A stretch of 64,000 nt of DNA from Primula veris (lineage: Eukaryota; Streptophyta; Magnoliopsida; Ericales; Primulaceae): assembly GCA_963682055.1 (NCBI GenBank), contig OY821743.1, positions 14,729,566 to 14,793,565 of the forward strand. The letters run 5' to 3'. Below the pieces are notes generated by a model that saw only the letters and a list, made by a program, of their open reading frames with translations, ran no database searches and was not told the DNA's origin. A program made the position numbers and the translations under genes. Shown one piece after another: positions 21,882-31,045 of this stretch (position 1 is its first letter; the number at the start of each line of letters is the position of its first letter).

Positions 21882-22214
21882 GGTCCCCATATTGCCCCAT
21901 TAGTTAATTAGACCGGACATTGTCCAGTTAAATTAATCATCGTTAGATTGAAAAATAAAGGTTTAGATGGTCCCTTTTTAATAACAAATTTACTTTTTAT
22001 ATTTTTATTATATATTAGACAAATTAGTATTTAATAAATTAAAAAAAAAAATTTACAACACAATAAAAACTCAAATAAAAATATAGAACTCTAGTGGTTA
22101 CTAACCTAAATTTAAATATTAATCAAAATTTTTAAAAATTAACAATTCAATACTTATTTTTGGCAACGGGACATGATGCCGTCCACTTTCATGGACTGTA
22201 CAAAAGAAAAACTC
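21882..22214. mobile_element. Short Mutator-like element with 10-bp TSD
   Basis: Flanked by CATTTTGAGG at 21872-21881 and 22215-22224. The uninterrupted paralog near 11520-11535 reads ATCACTTTGTGGCCTGATTC. Interior motifs (TTACAACACAATAAAA and CTAAATTTAAATATTAAT) are shared with the element at 9433-10147, suggesting the same family. Terminal inverted repeats are weak. Confidence 0.6.
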
Positions 22215-22842
22215 CATTTTGAGGCCTGATTCTACATAGTAAGACCTTTTTTTGTAGAATAATTCCTCTAAGAACTTTGTCAGTTCAAAGTAACTCTAGG
22301 GCGAAGAAGTGGACATGCAGGGTTTGACTCGCCATCTTGTATCGAACAAATAACAGTGGAATCGAATTCAATGTGGTGTCTGATCTATTGTCCATGTAGT
22401 ACATTGTTGAACTATTTAGAAGGCTACTGGGAGTTTAAATTCGTATCAGCCATGAAAAGTTTTGTTTTCTTTAGTTTAATTACTGCTATAGTCTTAGTTT
22501 TTATATTATTTGGTCTATCTACTTTGAAAAGAAAGTGAGAATTAGTGTCCAGTTTTTTTAATAAGTTCGATTTTTAGTCCAAGTTTATTGTTTCTGATTC
22601 AACTAGTGTTTCCTTGCCTAATGTACAATATTTGTAACAAGATGATAACTTGCTTGTTCATCAACTGTTAAAACCAAACCCTATAGATTACAAGCCACTT
22701 TTCATATTGCCAAATTTTGTAGTTAAATCTAACAAATGGGTGAATTTAATTATCTCTTCAACTATTGTTCAAGCATGAATAGAAAAATTATATCCTTTTA
22801 CCTAAATTACAAAAAAAAAAAAAAAACTATGGAAATAGACCT

Positions 22843-23082
22843 TGTAAAAAGGCAAAATCGCCATATCTAGAGAGATAAACAAGCTCAGAAAATAGCTATT
22901 TTATTAGATTGTTTAAAATACAGTTGGAGGGAGAATGTATAACTGCTGTTAGTTACAGACTTTCACTAATTACATATTGACCTATATAAACTAGAAAATG
23001 AGACACTTTAACACTGTTTACATATTACAATTAGGTATACTATAACATAAAAGTGACATATAAGTCCATATACACTATAATA
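22843..23082 (-). repeat. Copia-1 3' LTR with polypurine tract
   Basis: 240 bp, similar along its length to 34972-35225 and to 7088-7321. On the minus strand it is preceded by the purine run CTTGAGAGGGGCG (23083-23095), the plus-strand priming site. The outer end is ...TTTTTACA. Confidence 0.82.
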
Positions 23083-23119
23083 CGCCCCTCTCAAGATGGA
23101 ATGTGTAAAGAAAAAACAC

Positions 23120-23815
23120 TCATCTTGCCAATAAGACCATGAAACATGTGATCACAGGTTTGGTGAAGACATCAGCCAACTGATTACTGCCAAACACATG
23201 AAGAGGATGAATTATACCATTGAGAATCTTGTCTCTCACAAAGTGACAATCAACTTCAAGGTGTTTTGTACGCTTATGGTGCACTGGATTTTCAACTACA
23301 ACAAGAGTAGAATGACTATCAGTATACAAAGGAACTGGTTGTACATAGTGAACACCAAAATGGTTAAGAAGTTGTAACAACCACACTATCTCACAACTAG
23401 TCACAGCCATTTCTATATATTCAGATTCAGTTGAGCTTCATGACACCACTTTTTGCTTCTTGATTTTCCTAGAAGTTAAAGAGTTACCCAAGAAAGCACA
23501 AAAACCAGTAACAGAGCGCCTAGTGTCAACATAAGCTGCCCAATCAGAGTCACAAAATACCTACAAATTGGGCTCAGAATCTCTAGAGAAAAATAGACAT
23601 TGAGCAGGATTAGACTTAATATATTTAAGTAATCTCAAAGCAGCTTTCTTGTGATTCTCAGTAGGAGCACTTAAAAACTGAGATAACACATGAACAGAAA
23701 AACTTAGATTAGGTCTAGTCAATGTGATATAGCAATTTCCCCACAAGTCATCTATATTCAGTAGCATCTTGCAACAAATGAGAATCATTCTTAGAAAATT
23801 TAGGATGTTCCAGTA
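23120..23815 (-). pseudogene. Copia-1 RT C-terminus and RNase H
   Basis: 23561-23788 encodes the region after the RT catalytic core (LTRPNLSFSVHVLSQFLSAP, ALRLLKYIK). 23120-23410 encodes the RNase H end (LYTDSHSTLVVVENPVHHKR, LEVDCHFVRDKI, NQLADVFTKP). Stops separate the two. At about 23815 it passes directly into gag-like sequence of another copia element, with the copia-1 RT core missing. Confidence 0.82.
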
Positions 23816-23829
23816 TCATCTTAATTTTT

Positions 23830-24605
23830 CTTGTAGAACTTTTTGTAGACCTTTTTAGCAAAGAAGGCCAGCTGTTCTTCATCACACGTATTCTCACAGA
23901 ATTTAGGTTCAGCTTTCTTAGCTTGAAAGGCTATTCTCTTTTATGTTCTACCCTATTTTAAAAATTTTAACTCATTAGTGCTTAGATTTCCTATAAGTTT
24001 TTCAAGTTTTAGGTTGTCTAAGTCTGTTGATTCCTCAATAGCTGTTACTTTAATTTCAAACCTTTCTGGAAGAGACCTTAGGGTTTTCTTCACAAGTTTA
24101 TATCATCACTATATTTTTCATCTAAGGTTCCAGCTTGATGGGAAATATGACAAATTCTACCATTAAACTGTTCAATAGTTTCATCTTCCTCCATTCTTAG
24201 ATTTTCAAATTGAGTAGTTAATTGTTGGAGTTTATAGGCTTTTACTTTAGCAGTTCCCTCAAAAGTTACTTGTAAGATATCTCATACCTCTTTGGCAGTT
24301 TCACAGTGAGAGCTATACCTGAACACGTTTAGAGTTACACCAGCAAATATTAAGTTTATTGCTGTTGAGTTTGCACTTGACTTTTTGTCCTCATCAGCAG
24401 ATCATCTGTCTTCAGGTACATATACTAGTTCACCTTCACCATCAGTAACAGTTGGAACTTCCCAACCATACAATACAGACTTCCATGTTTGTTAATTTTG
24501 CTGTTTGATGAAAGATTTCATTCTTATTTTCCACACTTCATAGTTAACTCCTCCTTCAAGCAATGGTGGCTTGTTAAATGCATTTCCTTCCCTCATTAAA
24601 TCCAT
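23830..24605 (-). pseudogene. Copia-2 gag
   Basis: It starts with ATG at 24605-24603 on the minus strand, 44 bp after the primer-binding site. The frame shows the copia gag pattern: NKPPLLEGGVNYEVWKIRMK, then FEGTAKVKAYKLQQLTTQFE and MEEDETIEQFNGRI, the UBN2-type gag region. Stops and a frameshift break it. It ends against copia-1 RT sequence near 23815-23830, so zinc knuckle and pol are absent. Confidence 0.8.
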
Positions 24606-24648
24606 CTTTACCAACACAGGAGGCACACTAAGTGAAATCTAGTGTGAA

Positions 24649-24660
24649 GCTCTGATACCA
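24649..24660 (-). promoter_or_regulatory. Copia-2 primer-binding site
   Basis: The minus strand reads TGGTATCAGAGC, complementary to the 3' end of initiator tRNA-Met. It lies 2 bp inside the LTR that starts at 24663, which fixes the element's orientation. Confidence 0.85.
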
Positions 24661-24662
24661 AT

Positions 24663-25731
24663 TGAAATTCCTATCCGCTGTTCTAGTTGCAGTTATGCAG
24701 TTAGGTTCCAAGTATAGTTGCAACTGAGGTTGGAACCTAAGTATAATGATGGACAGAACTGGATAACAACGGAGTTCACCCAACAAGGCTACGTCTCCGG
24801 GACACTTACCCAAATTGATGATATTATAATGGCTTACAATATAGGATTCAAGTCTTAATGAAAAACTCTCAAACTCCCTCTAGGTTTTTCTGCCTATCTC
24901 TATATTGCTCCTACCTTATAACTATCACTCAAAAGATCAATGGCATCCCACCATTGTTTTCGTTTTTAAAGCTTATTGTGTATTCTCTCAAAGTTGAGTT
25001 CTTTATAATTTAGAACACACTTTTACAAGAAAAGTTATTAATTATTTAAAGAGTAAAAACAATCTTTTTTCTTCAAGAACTTGTTGATTGATTTGGACTC
25101 TTCTGATTGATCAATCTTCCTATATCTTGAATGAGATAATGCTGCAATTGATTGACCACAATCTTCTTGTAAATACCTGTTAATAGACTTGTTTGCTAAT
25201 AGGAGTTACCATTTGTTTAAACAAACAACATATAAAACAATATCCTTGTTAGAGATATAATCTTAATAAACGTGAAACCATAACTCCATACATTCAATCT
25301 AATTAGATCAAGGATGATTTGTTAAACAAACAGATTGAATGAAGAGATAAAGATATTGCATGTTTAAGGAGATCTAGTTTACACAATTAAAAGAACATTA
25401 TCTTTTCAAACTTATCTCCATATTCCATTTAAACTCTTTCCATTCTTTATCACTTAAATATTCTCAATAAGAGCAAACTGAATCTTGTTAAACAAATGAG
25501 AATATATCCTGCATACTTTTATTCACATGAAAGACTTTAAAGATTAATTAATGCAGTTATACAGAATAAAACAAAATCATGCGTATTGGAAGGTTGGAAA
25601 TGTAGTTGCAACTGAGGTTGCAACCTCACCTGTAAACATTAAACTGTTTTAATTCATAAAAACCAACTTGAGTTATTTTGTTCAAACCAATTGACAACAA
25701 GCGTTAATAGGCCAGAAATATGGTCCTAACA
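24663..25731 (-). repeat. Copia-2 5' LTR
   Basis: 1069 bp, TGAAATTCCTATCCGCTG...GTCCTAACA, matching the solo LTR 12173-13310. Its outer end at 25731 interrupts the copia-1 reverse transcriptase, so copia-2 inserted into copia-1. The expected TSD would be AAGCT (25732-25736), but the other element end is lost. Confidence 0.87.
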
Positions 25732-25734
25732 AAG

Positions 25735-28346
25735 CTATGCCAATTCCCATTTAAAAATAGAAGCCAAAGCAAGAAAACACATAACTGTTGTCATTTTAGC
25801 AACTGGTGAAAATGTGGCCACAAAATTAATACCCTTCTGTTGTGTATAACCTTTTGCAACAAACATAGTCTTGTATCTCTCAATACTTCCATCATAATTA
25901 TTCTTAACTTTGTAGACCCATTTGCAACCAATGGGAGTTTTATCAGCTGGCAATCTAGTTAGAGACCAAATACCATTAAACTCCAAAGATTGAATCTCCT
26001 TGCTCATAGCATCTTGCCAATGTATGTGTTTATTGGATTTTTTTAAAGGTTTTAGGCTCCAAGGTAACAGAAACATTGAGACAAAAAGTTTTGTATGAAG
26101 AATTGAGTTTATTATAAGACAGGTATTGAGAAAGTGGATAAGGGGTTTTAGTAGGGAGAAAAGAAGTAGTCAAATGACAATGGTAATCAGAAAGATAACG
26201 AGGCATCAAGGATGACCTGGTTGACTTCCTTTGAGGTAAAGAAGAAGAACTTGTTTGAATGGGCTCAGGGGAGGTAGGTAAAATAGAATGATCAGAAAGA
26301 ATAGAGGGTACATGGGTAGATTTTTCTATAAAAGGAAAAAATAGTCTTATAAAATAATATGTCTCTCGATAAGAAGAGTGTCTTAGAAGCAAGATCATAT
26401 AGTTTATAGCCTTTAGTAGTAATACTATAACCTACAAACTCTTTGGTTTTGGCATCAAACTTATGCCTATTTCTAGAAAGAGTACTAGCATAGAGAGAGT
26501 ACCAAAAACCTTCAAATTATCATAAGTAGGAGGCTTACCCCTCAGCAGCTCATAAGGAGTTTTGTAATTCAAGAGAGGAGATGGTAGTCTATTTATCAGA
26601 TACACAGCTGTCATAACACATTCCCCCTCAGAAATAGATAGGTAAACCTGCTTGAAATCTCAAAGCTCGTGCCAAATTAAGGATATGTTGATGCTTTCCA
26701 CAACCCCATTTTGTTGTGGAGTAGAAACACCACTAGTTTGATGCAGCACACCATTTGTGTGATAAAAGGACTTAAATTAAATTCAGTACCATTATCACTA
26801 TGTAAAATTTTTATTTTCATGCCAAACTGATTGTAGATAAAAGTATAAAATTGTGGTATTAAAGACTCAGTCTCATTTTTATTTCTGAGAAGAAACAGCC
26901 AAGTACTTTTTGTAAAATCATCTGCTATAGTCAGAAAGTATCTAAAACCACCCATTGCTTCTACAGTATATGGACCCCAAAGGTCACAATGAATCAAAAC
27001 AAAAGTATGTTCTGAATGTATAATACTCGAAGGAAAAGAAAGCCTTTTGCTGTTTGGCTTAATGACAACTATCACAAGGTACTTCGCTGTCATGAGTTAC
27101 AAGATTCTTTATTTTATTTTTCAAAGAGTTTAGTACATTAGAAGAAGGGTGACCTAAACATACATGCCACAATAAAGGTGAAGAAGTAGTAGCACCAGCA
27201 AAAGAAGACATCACTTTACACTCTTCAAGAAAATATAACCCCTGCTTCTCTTTAGCTTTCCCAATCATCCTCTTGGTAATCATGTCCTGTATATAACATT
27301 CTGATGATGTAAAAAACATAGAGCATGAGTTATCCCTTTTAAGTTTACTAGCAGAAACAAGGTTGAAACCAAATGATGGTACACACAACACATTTGTGAG
27401 AATGAGACCTGTTGTGAAATGTATGGTACTAACATGAGTAACCTTAGTTGTTTGGCCATTAGGTAGATTAACCAAGGCATCTACGGTATGTTTTATAATA
27501 GAATAAAGAGTTGCAGAACTAAACATATGCTCAAGCACCAATATCAACTATCCATGATTTTTCTGCTATATTAGTATGTAAGGTAGAAGCGCATGTCAAT
27601 GCAATACCTGTCATACCAGTGAAGCTTAGGTTGGAGAAAGGTATGACATTATTCCCTTTAGCAGAGTAACTTCTATCATCTATAGGAGAACTCCCATTTT
27701 TCTCTAGAGAACTAGAACTACCCATATTGATCATAAACCCCTTTATTACCCATCATATCTTGCTGAGAAGGAGAGTAGTCCATATGTGGTATTTGTTGGT
27801 GTGAATTCATCTCAGTTTTACTTTCATATTGAGGCTGGAAGTTATTCATACTAGAAAAATACCCCCAATTATTATGCATTTGTGGCCTACCAGAAAAAGA
27901 CCCCCAGTTATTCTGCATTTGTAGCTCAAAATTACCACTAACTTGATGAGCCAGTATTCCTTGGTTTTGGTTTCCAACCAGTAGGGAAACCATGAAGTTT
28001 ATAGCATTTGTATCTTATATGACAAGTACACCCACAAAAAGAACACTTCACAATGAGCCTTGGTTGAGAAAAAGGCATTGCTTGAGTAGCTAAAGCCATG
28101 TTTTGCATTGCAGTAGAAACTTGTGAGATAGCCAAACTTTTCTGTTTTTTCTCTTGAATAAGCATAACATATATCTCTTTTACACCAGGCATAGGCTTTG
28201 TCATCAAGACTTGTCTTCTTACATTACTATATTCATCTCATCTCTAAGACCCATGAGAAAGAATATTGTGAATACCCTCTGTTCCCTAAAAATAATTGCA
28301 TCCATAAACCTACAAGTGCAATTTGTTGTTCCTCAACAGTTGCACC
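25735..28346 (-). pseudogene. Copia-1 gag end, protease, integrase and RT start
   Basis: Reading on the minus strand: the gag zinc knuckle CSFCGCTCHIRYKCYKLHGF (about 28040-27985); a Gly/Gln-rich spacer; the protease region near 27540 (KSWIVDIGA); GAG-pre-integrase LLWHVCLGHPSSNVL (27195-27150); integrase core 26677-27000 (HCDLWGPYTVEAMGGFRYFLTIADDF, ILHSDNGTEF); integrase C-terminal part 26432-26614; and the beginning of RT 25735-26076 (NGIWSLTRLPADKTPIGCKW, FVAKGYTQQKG). Frameshifts and stops separate these parts. The RT is cut off at 25732 by the copia-2 LTR. No product is possible. Confidence 0.87.
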
Positions 28347-30180
28347 CTCTGTTTTAAAATTCGTGCTACATAGCTCTACGTAGCGCGAAATAGCATTTTT
28401 TTGGTAAAAAACGCAACGAAAAATCACGATTTTGGGTGGAATTGCGCTAAAATCGCGTTATAGGGGACCAAAAACGCAAAAATCGTGAAATATTGGGCTA
28501 ATAGCGTAAATAGCAAGTTTTTTTTTTAAAAAAAAAACAGCAACTGTTAAACAACTTAAACTACAGCGTTTAACATAAACTTTATAAACAAAACTAAACT
28601 CACCCTCTCTCTAACAATCATCGCTCTCACCTCTCTTCATCTCTTCACCCAAACTGTTAATCTGAATCATGGAGGAATCATCCTCTGCAGGTCACTCTTT
28701 TTTCCTTCTATATATATATATATAATATAAATATATTGTAATGAGTTTTTGAGGTATTTACCCATTTTTTTTATTAGCTATTAATTTTACACAAATTTGA
28801 ATAAAATCCCAATATTTATCATTTATCAGTCACAATTGATCTGAATATTGTAATATCCTACCTTTTAATTTTATTCCACAAATATTCGATTATTTAATTT
28901 TATAGTGTAGTAGTGAAGAATTTAGATGGGTTTTGTTTAGAATTGGATTTTGGATTTTTATTTGATTTGAGATCTGTTATGAGTTGAAGATTTAATTTTT
29001 CAATGGTATTGATATTTTATTCACAGGTGTTGGATTTTTATTGAGGTTCTGGAATTAATTTATTTCTGGGTTATTTTTGTAATTCTGATTTGGATGGAAT
29101 TTGATGAATTTTGTTTTAAATAAATCAGAATTGTGTTTATTGAATACTTGATTTAAAAGAAAAGAAATGGGGATATACTGATTGTTTGAATGTTTTGTTT
29201 CGGATGAAAGGTTGTGTTATGAGAATATATTGATCAGTTTTAGTTGAACATAAATCATATCATAGAAACTTACCTGAAAAGGAACAAATTTTTTTAAGAA
29301 TATTTTTTAAGTTATTTATTTATCAGCTGAAGATTGTGTTTAGGGAACATATAAATTTGTTTTAGCTGAACAACCGCCCAATGCATGAAAACAGATAAAC
29401 ATTGTTCTGAGAATATATTGGTGCATTTTAGCTATTAATTTTCCAGTTGAGAGTTTGTGTTTTAAGTATTGATCTGTTTGAGGTGAAAGAAATCATTTTG
29501 AGATTTTTTTTGATCCATTTTTAGCGAGATGTTGTTTCAGATGACAGTGTTTTGGTAATATATTGATCTATATTAGCAAGATCCACAGTATGTAACAAAA
29601 AAAATGTGTTTTGGAAATATACGTTTCCTTGGATACCCATTGTTTCAGATGAAGTTTAATGTTTGGATAATATAATGATCGGGTTATGCTATCCGTGATG
29701 GCGTGCTATGTTTCTTTTGTAATAGCGTGTTTCGATGGAAATATATCCATGCCCACTTTCTTCTTCGGTACTTTGTTTTCTGTAGAGATAAATCATTTTG
29801 TGTTTTAGTAATTAACTAACGGTAATTGTCACGCTCCCTAAATAAATGAGTAAGTTATAATTTTCTTATCTGTAAAGGTATTTTCCTTTGATTATTTCCG
29901 AATTTGTTTTTTTGTTGAGTAGGTCATCCGACGTGGGATAATATATATTTAACTTTTTAAGTTTGTTAACATAATTAGTTTGTCTATACATCGTGTTGTT
30001 TTTCACTTTTTAAATTTGTTAACATAATTAGTATAAATTGTATTACCATCTAATGCTATATTGTTATATATTTAGACAAAAAAAAGTACACCGCAAAGCG
30101 CTATGTAGCAACGCTGTTTGCGCTTTTAGCGTTTCTCTCGAAAAAACGCTACGGTAGTGATAACGCTATTTAAAACACTA
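28347..30180. mobile_element. 1.8-kb hAT-like element carrying a gene-start-like exon
   Basis: It is inserted in the copia-1 gag with TSD GTTGCACC (28339-28346 and 30181-30188). The left end is CTCTGTTTTAAAA. The right end, reverse-complemented, is TAGTGTTTTAAA. Both ends have AGCG/CGCT-rich subterminal DNA, and the right end matches the MITE at 21278. The interior has a TC-rich leader, an ATG, 22 coding bases and a GT donor (28669-28692), then about 1.37 kb of T-rich intron-like DNA. There is no transposase domain. Superfamily by 8-bp TSD and TAGTG-type end; a 9-bp TSD (Mutator) is the alternative. Confidence 0.8.
28669..28690 (+). other. First-exon-like fragment inside the hAT-like element
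   Basis: ATG followed by codons for MEESSSA and an AG|GTCACT donor. Upstream is a pyrimidine-rich leader (CTCTCTCTAACAATC..., TCTCTTCATCTCTTC) and TTTATAAAC near 28584 as a possible TATA box. T-rich intron-like sequence follows. It could be a captured host gene start, or the 5' exon of the ancestral transposase left after internal deletion. No downstream exon is recognised. Confidence 0.4.
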
Positions 30181-30188
30181 GTTGCACC

Positions 30189-30345
30189 TATGTATATGAC
30201 TAAGAAAAACAAGAGAGTTCCACATGGTCTCCATTTTTGTGAAGTAAGCTGGATCTGTAAGATACCGCTGTGTTAAAGAATAAAATTATTTATGCAATTC
30301 ATATACTCTGGCCTCATTACTTTTAGAAAATCTCTCATTTAATTC
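30189..30345 (-). pseudogene. Copia-1 gag, middle piece
   Basis: The minus strand encodes ELNERFSKSNEARVYELHK, a stop, then a continuation including YLTDPAYFTKMETMW, the conserved middle of copia gag (UBN2-type). It is continuous with 34379-34640 if the gypsy element and one TSD copy are removed, and with 28346 and lower positions if the hAT-like element is removed. Confidence 0.85.
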
Positions 30346-31045
30346 TGATGTGCCCGGGATGCTAAGATGTCGGTAAGTCACTGAATTTTAGGAGAACTCA
30401 AGAGAGAAACCAACTCTTCGTGTTTGATAAGCCGAAGGCGCCACAAACAAGATGGGTTGGGGTTCTAATGAAACAAGCTTGATAAGCCCAAAGGCGCCAC
30501 AAACAAGTTCCGTTAGGATGATTCACCACACTCCGGAGAGAGAAGAAGGGGAGTGATAAGAATCGGGGTTTAACTCGCCACTAACAATCTGAATTCCACA
30601 AATTGCAAGATAAGAGAAAAGGATAAACAAGCAAAAAGCTTAATTCTTTATATCATTCAAGTGTGTCTATAACTTGATACATATGGCTTTATATAGAGCC
30701 AAAAAACGTCATACTTAAGATAGGATAAGATCAACAACTTAGATTACATGAATCTAGTTAGATACATGCATACCCTTTACACTTATCTATAATATTAATT
30801 AATGACTTTGACCACTTAGAATCAATGAATGTGTAGATTCATGAATCGGATTATTGCGCTTCTCGAAATAGCCAAGATTCGACGTATTGGTAAAGCTGCT
30901 GTTCAAAGCTATTAAATGAGCTATTTCCTTTGTCATTAGCAGCTCATTACCTACTTCGAGCTTCTTAGATTTTGAACGAGTTACCGGACCCATATGAGAA
31001 ATATTTAGCTTAGCATCTGAATCTAACACAACATGATGCACACCA
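30346..31045 (-). repeat. Gypsy-1 3' LTR
   Basis: 700 bp with ends TGATGTGC and GCACACCA (one change from GCACATCA). The end of the gag-pol ORF (residues 872-952) is encoded within this LTR. Confidence 0.94.

Larger units (their letters stand above)
20880..22842. other. Kinase unit C, left part, kinase deleted
   Basis: 20880-21130 matches 11060-11290. 22225-22430 matches 11520-11740. 22445-22720 matches 9095-9430, the 5' flank of kinase A. The kinase itself and its 3' flank are absent: the sequence passes from 3'-side to 5'-side flank near 22430-22445. Two small elements are nested in it. The unit ends at the copia-1 insertion and resumes at 35226. Confidence 0.75.
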
